33,204 bases of DNA from Burkholderiaceae bacterium (lineage in GTDB: Bacteria; Pseudomonadota; Gammaproteobacteria; Burkholderiales; Burkholderiaceae_C). Below, in pieces: positions 22,362 through 30,343 of this stretch (position 1 is the stretch's first letter; each line of letters opens with the position of its first letter). The stretch spans positions 1-33,204 of the forward strand of contig JAKOND010000240.1 of assembly GCA_022702125.1 (NCBI GenBank), given 5' to 3'. Position numbers and translations under genes: made by a program. The notes below the pieces were generated by a model, which saw nothing but the letters and a program-made list of their open reading frames with translations, was not told the DNA's origin and ran no database searches.

Positions 22362-23933
22362 ATGTCCACCCCGACGTCGCACTACGACCTGATCGTCATC
22401 GGCAGCGGCCCCGGAGGCGCCAGCCTCGCGCAGCGGCTGGCGCCGACCGGCAAGCGCATCTTGATCCTCGAACGCGGCGACTACCTGCGGCGCGAGGAGG
22501 CCAACTGGAGCGCCCGGGCGGTGTTCGTCGAGGGCCGCTACCAGGCGCGCGAGCAGTGGGTGGACCGGGAGGGCGAGGCGTTCGCGCCGCAGCTCCACTA
22601 CTGCGTCGGCGGCAACTCCAAGGTGTACGGCGCCGCGCTGCTGCGCCTGCGCGAACGCGACTTCGGCGAGGTGCGCCACCACGGCGGCGTGTCCCCCGCC
22701 TGGCCGCTGTCGTACGCGGATTTCGCGCCCTGGTACGACGAGGCCGAGGCCCTGTTCCACGTGCACGGCCTGCGCGGCGACGACCCGCTCGATCCCGGCA
22801 CGACGCCCTATCCGTTCCGGCCGGTGCGGCACGAACCCAAGATCGCGCAGCTCGACGAGAGGCTGCGCGGCATCGGGCTGCGGCCCTTCCACCTGCCGCT
22901 CGGCATCCTGCTCGACCAGCGGGAGGACGGATTCGCCACGCCGACGAGCACCTGCATGCGCTGCTCGTTCTTCGACGGCTTCCCGTGCCTGCTCAACGGC
23001 AAGGCCGACGCGCAGGTGATGTGCATCGATCCGACCCTGCGCGATCACCCCAACGTCACGCTCCTGACCGGCGCCTACGCATCGCGCCTGGAGACCGACG
23101 CCGGCGGGCGCAGGGTCGAGCGGGTGGTGGTCGAGCGCGGCGGCCGGGAGGAGCGCTACACCGCCGGCACGGTGGTGGTGGCCTGCGGATCGCTGTCGTC
23201 GGCCCTGCTGCTGCTGCGCTCGGCGAACGACCGGCATCCGAACGGGCTGGCCAACGGGTCCGACCAGGTCGGTCGCAACTACATGCGCCACGAGATGTCG
23301 ATCGTGATGGCGGTGATGAAGGAAGCGAACGACACGGTCTTCCAGAAGACCCTGGCCCTCAGCGATTTCTACTTCGGCAGCGACGACTGGGACTTCCCCC
23401 TGGGCCTGATCCAGATGTGCGCGACCAGCCACGCGGACCAGATCAAGGGCGAGGCGCCGCTGGCCGGCCTGATGAAGCACCTGCCCGAGATGCCGTTCGA
23501 GGAGATCGCCCGGCACTCGATGGACTTCTGGCTGCAGACCGAGGACCTGCCGGTGCCGGAGAACCGCGTCTACTACCGGGACGGCCGGGTCCACCTCGAC
23601 GTGCGCGAGACCAATGCCGAGGCGCTGGATCGCCTCAAGGCCAAGCTCAAGCAGGTGCTCTCCGAGATCGGCTGGCCCGCGGTGCTGGTGGAACGCTCGC
23701 TCTACCTCGGCAAGGACATTCCGATCTCCGGCACCGCGCACCAGGCCGGCACCTGCCGCTTCGGCACCGACCCCGCCACCTCGGTGCTCGACCTCGACTG
23801 CCGCGCGCACGAGGTGGACAACCTCTACGTCACCGACGCGAGCTTCTTCCCCTCGATCGGCGCGGTGAACCCGACGCTGACGATCATCGCCAACGCGCTG
23901 CGCGTCGCCGACCTCCTGAAGGACCGGCTGTGA
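22362..23933 (+). CDS. GMC-family FAD oxidoreductase (probable alcohol/polyol dehydrogenase)
   Basis: A 523-residue glucose-methanol-choline family flavoprotein. The dinucleotide fold is at the N-terminus (IVIGSGPGGASLA, 12-24); GGNSKVYGA near 83 is the FAD-contacting loop; the catalytic pair is His460 (GTAHQAG) and Asn503 (GAVNPTLT). A Cys-containing STCMRCSFFDGFPC insert near 197 is notable. No signal peptide is present. GMC dehydrogenases oxidise primary or secondary alcohols and often reduce quinones. It is placed between a quinol oxidase and a membrane DoxX protein whose GTG overlaps its stop, which suggests that its electrons enter this chain. Substrate unknown. Confidence 0.92.
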   Translation: MSTPTSHYDLIVIGSGPGGASLAQRLAPTGKRILILERGDYLRREEANWSARAVFVEGRYQAREQWVDREGEAFAPQLHYCVGGNSKVYGAALLRLRERDFGEVRHHGGVSPAWPLSYADFAPWYDEAEALFHVHGLRGDDPLDPGTTPYPFRPVRHEPKIAQLDERLRGIGLRPFHLPLGILLDQREDGFATPTSTCMRCSFFDGFPCLLNGKADAQVMCIDPTLRDHPNVTLLTGAYASRLETDAGGRRVERVVVERGGREERYTAGTVVVACGSLSSALLLLRSANDRHPNGLANGSDQVGRNYMRHEMSIVMAVMKEANDTVFQKTLALSDFYFGSDDWDFPLGLIQMCATSHADQIKGEAPLAGLMKHLPEMPFEEIARHSMDFWLQTEDLPVPENRVYYRDGRVHLDVRETNAEALDRLKAKLKQVLSEIGWPAVLVERSLYLGKDIPISGTAHQAGTCRFGTDPATSVLDLDCRAHEVDNLYVTDASFFPSIGAVNPTLTIIANALRVADLLKDRL

Positions 23934-24391
23934 CCGCCGCCGTCGTCGCGGCCTTCCTGGTGCGCTGCGTCATGGTGCTGCTGTTCCTGCCCTTCAGCGC
24001 GCTCGACAAGGTCCTGGGCTTCGGCCACGCGGTGCGGCAGGCGCAGGAGGTATTCCGGCCCCGGTGGCTGGCGCGCCTCGTGCTCCTGGCGGGCCTGGCG
24101 ATCGAGGTCTTCTGCAGCCTGGGCGTCGTCGCCGGCGTCGCCGACCGCGCCGCGGCGTTCGCGATCGCGGGCTACTGCGCGGTCACCGCCGTCCTCTTCA
24201 AGCGATTCTGGAAGCCCGGCGATTTCCGGTCCGACCCCGATGGCCGGGGGCGCGGCCTGTTCTGGGATTTCCTCAAGAACCTGGCGCTCGGCGCCGGTTT
24301 CCTGCTGCTGGTGGTCGGCACCGACGGTTCCGGCCTGCAGCCCTTCCTCGATGCGCCCTTCGCATCGAGCCAACCCTACCGGAGCCAATAG
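23930..24391 (+). CDS. DoxX-like membrane protein
   Basis: A 153-residue protein with four hydrophobic segments (about 4-22, 42-66, 70-88, 118-138), matching the DoxX/DoxD family. LFLPFSALDKVLGFGHAVRQA at the end of helix 1 is characteristic, and RFWKPGDF lies in a polar loop. DoxX-type proteins are membrane subunits; DoxD/DoxA of Acidianus form a thiosulfate:quinone oxidoreductase. Here it may anchor the GMC enzyme and pass electrons to quinone (inference). It starts with GTG overlapping the GMC stop as GTGA, and its TAG directly abuts the cupin ATG. Confidence 0.85.
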   Translation: MTAAVVAAFLVRCVMVLLFLPFSALDKVLGFGHAVRQAQEVFRPRWLARLVLLAGLAIEVFCSLGVVAGVADRAAAFAIAGYCAVTAVLFKRFWKPGDFRSDPDGRGRGLFWDFLKNLALGAGFLLLVVGTDGSGLQPFLDAPFASSQPYRSQ

Positions 24392-24838
24392 ATGTCCGAT
24401 CCCGGTCCCCGTCCTTCCGTCCCCTACCAGCACCTCTACACCGACGAAGACGGCGTCAGCCGCTTCAAAGCCTGCGCGCTCACCGACTACGAGCTCCAGG
24501 GCGTCGGCCCCGCCGACCCGCAATGGAACGACAAGATGGAGCGCGGCGAGGCGACCGTCGTCTTCACCGTGCAGCCGGTCGGCTGGGTCGGCGACTGGCA
24601 CGAGAATCCCGCGCCGCAATGGATCGTGGTGCTCTCCGGCCGCTGGTGGATCGAGGCCATGGACGGCACCCGCATCGAGCAGGGGCCGGGCGAGTTCTCG
24701 TTCGGCGGCGACCAGGCGTGCGTCGAGACCGGCGGGAAGAAGGGCCACCGTTCCGGCACGGTCGGCGACCAGCCCTGCTGCCTGATGACGGTCCAGCTGC
24801 ACCGCGAACCGGTCCGCCGGCCCTGCGGGCCGACGTGA
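24392..24838 (+). CDS. Cupin-domain protein
   Basis: A 148-residue single-domain cupin. The central barrel (about 50-135) has HENPAPQWIVVLSGRWWIEAMDG and GPGEFSFGGD, which correspond to the two cupin motifs; His70 and Gln75 are possible metal ligands, but the full canonical His/Glu set is not evident. It begins directly after the DoxX stop with GGAG upstream and ends in GTGA overlap with the VOC gene. It could be an isomerase, a dioxygenase-like or a small-molecule-binding protein acting on the product of the GMC enzyme. Confidence 0.8.
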   Translation: MSDPGPRPSVPYQHLYTDEDGVSRFKACALTDYELQGVGPADPQWNDKMERGEATVVFTVQPVGWVGDWHENPAPQWIVVLSGRWWIEAMDGTRIEQGPGEFSFGGDQACVETGGKKGHRSGTVGDQPCCLMTVQLHREPVRRPCGPT

Positions 24839-25695
24839 CGCTGGAGCGCATCGCCGGCTTCTGCCTGGTCGCCGCCGACGGCGAGGCGCTCGCCGGGTTC
24901 TACCAGGCGCTCGGCTTCGCGCTGGAGGAGGTCCACCCCATCGCCCCGGACGAGATGGCGCTGCTCGGCATCGCGGGCGGCGGCGTGCGGCGATCGATGC
25001 GCCTGGGCGACGCGCGGCTGCACATCGACCGGTACGACCGGCCGGGCCGGCCCTGCCCGGCGCAGGCGGACGCCGCGTCCCCGGGCTTCCAGCACTTCGC
25101 GCTGGTCACGGACGATGCCGAGGCGGCCTGGGCGCGGGCCCTCGGCGCCGGCGCGACCGCCATCAGCCGCGCCGGCCCGGTCGCGCTGCCGGCGGGCGCC
25201 GGCGGGGTCACGGCGGTCAAGTTCCGCGATCCGGAAGGCCATCCGCTGGAACTGATCCGTTTCCCGGACGCTGCGCGGCGCGGGTGGGGCGGCCGGGGCA
25301 TCCTCGGGATCGACCACAGCGCGGTCTCGGTGGCGGACGCGGCCCGGTCCTGCGCCTTCTACCGCGGCCACGGGCTGGCGCCCGGCGACGCCACGCTGAA
25401 CCACGGCCCGGCGCAGGACACGCTCGACGGCCTGGACGGCGTCCGCGTCGACGTGGTGCCGATGCGGCCGGCCCGCCAGCGGCCGCATGTCGAACTGCTG
25501 CACTACCGCGCGCCCCGCGCGCCGGCAGGAGAGGCGTGGGACACCCGCGACGGGGTGGCGACCCGCATCGTCTGGCAGGGCGACGGACCGGCCCTGCTGC
25601 GCGATCCGGACGGCCACTTCCACCAGGTCGGGGCGGGCGGGCCGGGACTCAGCCGCGCAGGTCGATCGCCAGCAGGCGCGTCGACGCCGCGATGA
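24835..25695 (+). CDS. Two-domain VOC (glyoxalase/dioxygenase superfamily) protein
   Basis: A 286-residue protein with two vicinal-oxygen-chelate modules (about 4-143 and 158-272). Candidate metal residues are His in FQHFALV and Glu in HPLELIRF in the first module, and His in IDHSAV plus the PDGHFHQV segment in the second. Such proteins are glyoxalases, extradiol dioxygenases or isomerases. GTG start is coupled to the cupin gene by overlap. The final ~17 residues (GLSRAGRSPAGASTPR) run 47 bp into the convergent SMP-30 gene and look like a non-conserved tail. It closes the cyo operon. Confidence 0.82.
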   Translation: MTLERIAGFCLVAADGEALAGFYQALGFALEEVHPIAPDEMALLGIAGGGVRRSMRLGDARLHIDRYDRPGRPCPAQADAASPGFQHFALVTDDAEAAWARALGAGATAISRAGPVALPAGAGGVTAVKFRDPEGHPLELIRFPDAARRGWGGRGILGIDHSAVSVADAARSCAFYRGHGLAPGDATLNHGPAQDTLDGLDGVRVDVVPMRPARQRPHVELLHYRAPRAPAGEAWDTRDGVATRIVWQGDGPALLRDPDGHFHQVGAGGPGLSRAGRSPAGASTPR

Positions 25696-26635
25696 ACAGC
25701 CGCCGGCCGTCGTCGCCGCCGAAGGCGAGGTTGCAGACGGTCTCCGACACCGGCACGAAGCCGAGGTGCTCCCGTGCCGGCGACCAGACGTGGACGCCGT
25801 CGGCCGCGCTCGTCCACAGCCAGCCGCGCGCGTCCACGGCCAGGCCGTCGGGGTAGCCGTGCTCCGCGACGCAGAAGCGGCGGCGGTCGCGCAGCGTGCC
25901 GTCCCCGGCGATGGCGAACGACTCCACCTCGTGCTTGGCGCCGGGCGAGAAGCCCGGCACCTCCCCCAGCGAGACCGAGGTGTCGGAGACGTACACCGTG
26001 CGTCCGTCGGGCGCGAACGCCAGGCCATTGGGCTGCTCGAAATCCGCCATGCGGTCGACCGTTCCGGTCGCGGGGTCGAGCCGGTAGAGGCTGCGGTGCG
26101 CCAGCTCGGGCTCGGCGAGCGCGCCCTGGCTCGGCATCGCGATGCCGAAGATGGGGTCGGTGAACCACACCGCGCCGTCGGGGGCGATCGCCACGTCGTT
26201 GGGCGCGTTGAGCCGCCGGCCGCCGTAGTGGGTGGCGACGGGCACCGGCTCGCCGTCCAGGTCCGGCGCGGAGCGGCTGATGCAGCGGCGGCCGTGCTCG
26301 CAGTGGTAGACGCTGCCGTCGGCGGCCACCGCGTTGCCGTTCGGGAACCAGGCCGGGTCGATCACCGCCTCCACCCGGCCGTCGTCCGCGTACCAGGCGT
26401 TCAGCCGGCGGTTGGGCACGTCGGAGAACAGCAGCCGGCGGTGCGCGGCCTGCCAGGCCGGGCCTTCGGCATGGATCGCCGCCTCGTGCAGCACCCGGAG
26501 CGGCGCATCGGGGGACAGCACGGCCGCGAGCCGCGGGTCGTCGATCCGCGCGCCCGGGAAATCGGCGTCGGCGCGGCAGGGGCCCGGCCGGCGCAGCAGG
26601 CGACCGGGCAGGAGGCTGGGGTTCGGAGGGGCCAT
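25649..26635 (-). CDS. SMP-30/gluconolactonase-family lactonase
   Basis: A 328-residue six-bladed beta-propeller of the SMP-30/gluconolactonase/LRE family. Metal-site residues are Glu57 (AEGPAW), Asn203 (QPNGLAF) and Asp263 (YPDGLAVD), with a further NAPNDV motif at 143-148. It hydrolyses sugar-acid or similar lactones. AAGGAAA precedes the ATG at 26635. It lies 97 bp behind the GntR/UTRA gene on the same strand and converges on, and overlaps by 47 bp, the VOC gene. The substrate is not apparent. Confidence 0.9.
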   Translation of the reverse strand: MAPPNPSLLPGRLLRRPGPCRADADFPGARIDDPRLAAVLSPDAPLRVLHEAAIHAEGPAWQAAHRRLLFSDVPNRRLNAWYADDGRVEAVIDPAWFPNGNAVAADGSVYHCEHGRRCISRSAPDLDGEPVPVATHYGGRRLNAPNDVAIAPDGAVWFTDPIFGIAMPSQGALAEPELAHRSLYRLDPATGTVDRMADFEQPNGLAFAPDGRTVYVSDTSVSLGEVPGFSPGAKHEVESFAIAGDGTLRDRRRFCVAEHGYPDGLAVDARGWLWTSAADGVHVWSPAREHLGFVPVSETVCNLAFGGDDGRRLFIAASTRLLAIDLRG

Positions 26636-26694
26636 GGGTTTCCTTCGGGCCGGCGCGTGCCGGCGAGCGGGATGCAGGATACGCGGAACGCGGC

Positions 26695-26714
26695 CGCCGG
26701 CGGGGCTGCCGGCG
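26695..26714 (-). terminator. GC-rich hairpin after the GntR/UTRA gene
   Basis: CGCCGGC (26695-26701) and GCCGGCG (26708-26714) form a perfect 7-bp stem with a six-base loop, about 20 bases beyond the GntR stop on the minus strand. No T-run follows. It may be a weak terminator or a transcript-stabilising hairpin before the SMP-30 gene. Confidence 0.3.
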
Positions 26715-26732
26715 CCCGCGGCGCGCGGACGC

Positions 26733-27527
26733 TCAGGCGGCGCCGTCGCCGTTGCGGTCGTTCTCGATCCACACCTTCGTGGCGTTGCCGACCCGCGAGA
26801 GCCGCATGTGGTACTCGTAGCGCTCGGGGTGGTAGAGCCCGGTGAGGAACTGCACCGGCCGGCCCCCGATGTCGCTGGCCACGCGGGACACCCGCAGCAG
26901 CGGCGTGCCCGGCGCCACCCCCAGGGCCGCGGCCACCGGCAGGTCGGCCAGCGCGGCGCCCAGGGTCTGCTCGGCGGCCACGACCTGCACGCCGTACTGC
27001 TCCAGCGCCACCAGCATCGGCATGTCCTGCAGCGTCGGCCGCTCCAGCGCCGGGGCCAGGTCGGGCGGCAGGAAGACCTCGGTGTAGGCGATGGGCTGCC
27101 CCTTGAACTTGCGCACGCGCACCACCTTGAGCACCCGGGCGCCCGGCGGCAGGCGCAGGGCCTCGCCGGCGTGCGGCGGGGCGGGCACCAGGGCGCGTTC
27201 GAGCACCGCCACCTTGGTGCGCAGGCCCATGCTGACGATGTTGTCGAGCAGGCCGCCGCGCAGCTTCGGGCGGTGCGGCGGGTCCGCGGCCTGGGTGGCC
27301 GGCAAGGTGCCCTTGCCCCGCAGCCGCACCACCAGGCCTTCTTCCTCCAGCCGCGCCAGGGCCGAGCGGACCGTGACCCGGGCCACGCCGAACTCCTGGG
27401 CCAGCTGCCGCTCGCCCGGCAGCGGCAGGCCGCGTTCGTAGAGGCCGCCCTTGAGCCGCTCGCGCAGGACCAGCCGCACCTGCTGGAAACGGGGCAGGGC
27501 GGCGGTATCGGGGGGCGAAGCGGTCAT
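26733..27527 (-). CDS. GntR-family transcriptional regulator, HutC/UTRA subfamily
   Basis: A 264-residue regulator. The winged helix occupies about residues 10-78 (LPLPGERQLAQEFGVARVTVRSAL contains the recognition helix). The rest is a UTRA effector domain (KVVRVRKFKGQPIAYTEVFLPPDL, then PGTPLLRVSRV near 215). UTRA domains bind small sugars or acids. It follows the lyase gene after 55 bp in the same direction and is likely the local regulator of the dehydratase/lyase operon upstream of it. The ATG at 27527 has no obvious SD; longer upstream reading is low-complexity. Confidence 0.92.
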   Translation of the reverse strand: MTASPPDTAALPRFQQVRLVLRERLKGGLYERGLPLPGERQLAQEFGVARVTVRSALARLEEEGLVVRLRGKGTLPATQAADPPHRPKLRGGLLDNIVSMGLRTKVAVLERALVPAPPHAGEALRLPPGARVLKVVRVRKFKGQPIAYTEVFLPPDLAPALERPTLQDMPMLVALEQYGVQVVAAEQTLGAALADLPVAAALGVAPGTPLLRVSRVASDIGGRPVQFLTGLYHPERYEYHMRLSRVGNATKVWIENDRNGDGAA

Positions 27528-27582
27528 CGGGGCCACTGTAGGGGCGGCCGGCGTTGCCCGGCAAGCGAGTCGCCCGGAGGGC

Positions 27583-28443
27583 CTACTCGTAGCGCCGGCC
27601 CTGCGCCAGCATCTCGGGCGTGCCGATGACCCGGTTGAGCGCGTCGAAAGGCAGCATCTCCGGCCACCAGGGCTCGGTGGTGCCATGCGCGCGCAGGCTG
27701 GCCAGGTAGCCCTGCAGCGCGAAGCTCAGGGCCCGCACGGTGCCGCCGGGGAAGATGGCGATGCGGTAGCCCAGCGCCCGCAGCTCGGCGGTCGGCAGGA
27801 TCGGCGTCTTGCCGCCCTCGACCATGTTGGCCAGCATCGGCGCCCGGCGCGCGAGCCGTCCCAGCGCGGTCGCCATGTCCTCGCGGGTGCGCAACGCCTC
27901 GACGAAGAGCACGTCGGCGCCCGCGTCCGCATAGCGCTCCGCGCGTTCGAGCGCCGGCTCCAGGCCCTCGACCGCCACCGCGTCGGTGCGCGCGATCACC
28001 AGCGTGCCGGCGTCGCGCCGCGCGTCGCAGGCCGCGCGGATCTTGCCGGCCATCTCCGCCGCGCCGATCAGGCCCTTGCCGTCCAGGTGGCCGCAGCGCT
28101 TGGGGCTGGACTGGTCCTCCAGCTGGATGGCCGAGGCGCCCGCGCGCTCCAGCACGCGCACGGTGCGCTGCACGTTGAGCGCGTTGCCGAAGCCGGTGTC
28201 GGCGTCGACGAGCAGATGCACGCCGTCCACCCGCTCGCGGATGTTGGCGGTGACCGAGGCCACGTCGTCCAGCGACAGCAGGCCGATGTCGGGACGGCCA
28301 AAGCGGGTGTAGGCGATGCTGGCGCCCGACAGGTAGGCGGCCTCGAAGCCGGCCTGCGCCACCAGGAGCGCGGAGAAGGCGTCGTACACGCCCGGGGTGG
28401 CGAGGAGCTCGGGCGAGGCGAGCCGGGTGCGGAGATCGGTCAT
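27583..28443 (-). CDS. Isocitrate lyase/PEP mutase superfamily lyase (second copy, dimethylmalate/methylisocitrate-lyase type)
   Basis: A 286-residue enzyme of the isocitrate lyase/PEP mutase superfamily. It has the metal loop DADTGFGN (Asp80 and Asp82), QLEDQ, and an intact catalytic loop SPKRCGHLDGK (Cys117 and His119), as in methylisocitrate and 2,3-dimethylmalate lyases. These cleave a substituted malate or citrate to pyruvate (or glyoxylate/succinate) plus a carboxylic acid. ATGA overlap with the LeuD-like gene shows translational coupling. Combined with the LeuCD-type dehydratase it suggests hydration then C-C cleavage. Only part of its sequence resembles the lyase at 1961-2863, so they are not recent duplicates. 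Confidence 0.9.
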   Translation of the reverse strand: MTDLRTRLASPELLATPGVYDAFSALLVAQAGFEAAYLSGASIAYTRFGRPDIGLLSLDDVASVTANIRERVDGVHLLVDADTGFGNALNVQRTVRVLERAGASAIQLEDQSSPKRCGHLDGKGLIGAAEMAGKIRAACDARRDAGTLVIARTDAVAVEGLEPALERAERYADAGADVLFVEALRTREDMATALGRLARRAPMLANMVEGGKTPILPTAELRALGYRIAIFPGGTVRALSFALQGYLASLRAHGTTEPWWPEMLPFDALNRVIGTPEMLAQGRRYE

Positions 28444-29039
28444 GCGGCGGGGGCGGTGGATGCGGTGGGGGTGGATGCGGAGGTGGCCCGGGCGGCGCGC
28501 TCCGCCTCCAGGCGCTGCTGCAGGTGGGGCACCAGCCCGCCGGCGCGGATCATCGCGACCAGGTGGGCGGGGATGGGTTCGCAGTCCAGGACCCGGCCGC
28601 CGTCGGGGCCGCCGCCGGGGCCGCGGATATGGATGCGGGCGGCGTCGAGGTCGCAGGCGACCGCCGCGCCCGGCGCCACCGTGGCGGCGTCGGGGCACAC
28701 CAGCAGCGGCAGGCCGAGGTTGAAGCCGTTGCGGTAGTAGATGCCCGAGAACGACACCGCCACCACGCAGGCGATGCCCAGGTGGCGCAGCACCTCGGCC
28801 GCCTGCTCGCGCGACGAGCCGGCGCCGAAGTTGCGGCCGGCGAAGAGGATGTCGCCCGGCTTCGCCGCCTGCGCGAAGCGCGGCTCCACCGATTCCAGGC
28901 AGTGCCGGGCGATCTCCGCGATGCCGAACTTCATGGTGCCGCCCGGCGCGAGCAGGTCGGTGTTGAGGTCGTCGCCGAAGACCCAGGCGCGGCCGGTGGC
29001 GGGCGGGGCCGGCGGCGCCGGAAGACGGTTCGCGCTCAT
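28440..29039 (-). CDS. LeuD-like small subunit of an aconitase-family dehydratase
   Basis: A 199-residue swivel-domain subunit of the 3-isopropylmalate dehydratase/homoaconitase class. FGDDLNTDLLAPG (about 21-33) and GRNFGAGSSREQA (68-80, with the substrate-binding SSR) are the family signatures, followed by YYRNGFNLGLPLL. The final ~20 residues are an Ala/Thr-rich tail. Start and stop both overlap neighbours by ATGA. Biosynthetic LeuD genes normally sit with leuB; here the partner genes are a lyase and a Bug receptor, which points to catabolism. Confidence 0.9.
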   Translation of the reverse strand: MSANRLPAPPAPPATGRAWVFGDDLNTDLLAPGGTMKFGIAEIARHCLESVEPRFAQAAKPGDILFAGRNFGAGSSREQAAEVLRHLGIACVVAVSFSGIYYRNGFNLGLPLLVCPDAATVAPGAAVACDLDAARIHIRGPGGGPDGGRVLDCEPIPAHLVAMIRAGGLVPHLQQRLEAERAARATSASTPTASTAPAA

Positions 29040-30343
29040 GCCAGCATCTCCCGGGGATCGGCCACGCGGCCGGCGACGGCCGAGGCGGCCACCGTCCAGG
29101 GCGAGGCCAGGTACACCCGCGACGCCGCCGAGCCCATGCGGCCCTTGAAGTTGCGCGCGGTGGTGCTGATGGCCACCACGTCGTCGCCGAAGGTGTGCGC
29201 GCCGTAGCCGGCGCAGGCGCCGCAGCTGGTGGGCAGCAGCTCCGCGCCGGCGTCCGCCAGCGCGTCCATGATGCCGGCCTCGGCGGCGCGGGCCTGGTCC
29301 TGCGCGCTGGCCGGGGCCACCAGCAGGCGCACGCCGCGCGCGACCCGGCGCCCGCGCAGCACCTCGGCCGCCATGCGCAGGTCGTCGAACTTCGCGCCGG
29401 TGCAGGCGCCGACGTAGGCCAGGTTGATCGAGACGCCGCGCAGGTCGCCCGCGTCGCGCCCGTGCGCCGGGCTGTGCGGCTCGGCCACCTGGGGCTGCAG
29501 CGCGGACGCGTCGAAGGCGTGGTCCGCCAGCAGCGGCGCGCCCGCGTCGGTGCGCCAGGGCGCGGTGTCCACGCCGGTCGCGCCCGCGTCGGCGAGCCAG
29601 TCGCGGGTGACCTCGTCGGGCGCGATCAGGCCGGCCTGCGCGCCCAGCTCGGCCGTCATGTTGGAGAGCGTCATGCGTTCCTGCATCGACAGCGCCCGCA
29701 CCGCGCTGCCGGCGTACTCCACCGCCTGGTACTGCCCGCCGTCCATGCCGAAGCGGGTGCACAGGAACAGCATCATGTCCTTGGCCGAGACGCCCCGGGA
29801 CAGGCGCCCGTTCCAGGTCATGCGCAGCGTGTGGGGGACCTTGAGCCAGATCTCGCCGGTCACCAGCACGCCCAGCATCTCGGTCGCGCCCACGCCGAAC
29901 ATGTAGGCGCCGAAGGCCCCGCCGGTGGGCGAGTGGCTGTCGCCGCCCACCGCGAACATGCCGGGGCGCAGGTAGCCCTTCTGCGGCACGACCACGTGGC
30001 AGATGCCTTCGCCGTCGTGGAAGCGCGTCACGCCGGCCTCCTTCACCCAGTCGCGGGCGATCCGCACGATGGCGCGGCTGTCGTCGTCGTAGGCCGGCAC
30101 GTAGTGGTCGGTGACGACGACCACCTTGTCCGGGTCCCAGACCCGGGCGCCCAGGCGGTCGAGCAGCGGCTTGACCCGGCGCGGGCCGCCGGAGTCGTGC
30201 ATCATGGCCAGGTCCACCCGGCAGGTGACGATCTCGCCCGGCGTGACCCGCGCCACGCCGGCGGCGCGCGCCACCAGCTTCTGCGCCAGGGTCTGCGGGG
30301 CGGGGGCGGCGGTGGGGAGGGGGGTGGCGGTATCGGCCATCAT
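29036..30343 (-). CDS. LeuC-like large subunit of an aconitase-family dehydratase
   Basis: A 435-residue Fe-S dehydratase subunit of the LeuC/homoaconitase/dimethylmaleate-hydratase type. The [4Fe-4S] ligands are Cys314 (GACTGAKFDD), Cys374 and Cys377 (TSCGACAG). VGGDSHSPTGGAFGA (132-146) and FGVGATEM are conserved active-site segments. It would hydrate or dehydrate a branched dicarboxylate together with the LeuD-like protein. The ATG at 30343 overlaps the Bug stop as ATGA; a second ATG follows directly. At 435 residues it fits the archaeal/catabolic LeuC type rather than the ~470-residue biosynthetic LeuC. Confidence 0.92.
   Translation of the reverse strand: MMADTATPLPTAAPAPQTLAQKLVARAAGVARVTPGEIVTCRVDLAMMHDSGGPRRVKPLLDRLGARVWDPDKVVVVTDHYVPAYDDDSRAIVRIARDWVKEAGVTRFHDGEGICHVVVPQKGYLRPGMFAVGGDSHSPTGGAFGAYMFGVGATEMLGVLVTGEIWLKVPHTLRMTWNGRLSRGVSAKDMMLFLCTRFGMDGGQYQAVEYAGSAVRALSMQERMTLSNMTAELGAQAGLIAPDEVTRDWLADAGATGVDTAPWRTDAGAPLLADHAFDASALQPQVAEPHSPAHGRDAGDLRGVSINLAYVGACTGAKFDDLRMAAEVLRGRRVARGVRLLVAPASAQDQARAAEAGIMDALADAGAELLPTSCGACAGYGAHTFGDDVVAISTTARNFKGRMGSAASRVYLASPWTVAASAVAGRVADPREMLA

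Noticed and set aside
28440-30343. Leucine biosynthesis leuCD genes
   Set aside because: No leuB or other leucine gene is adjacent; coupling to a Bug receptor and a lyase points to catabolism. It stays an inference.
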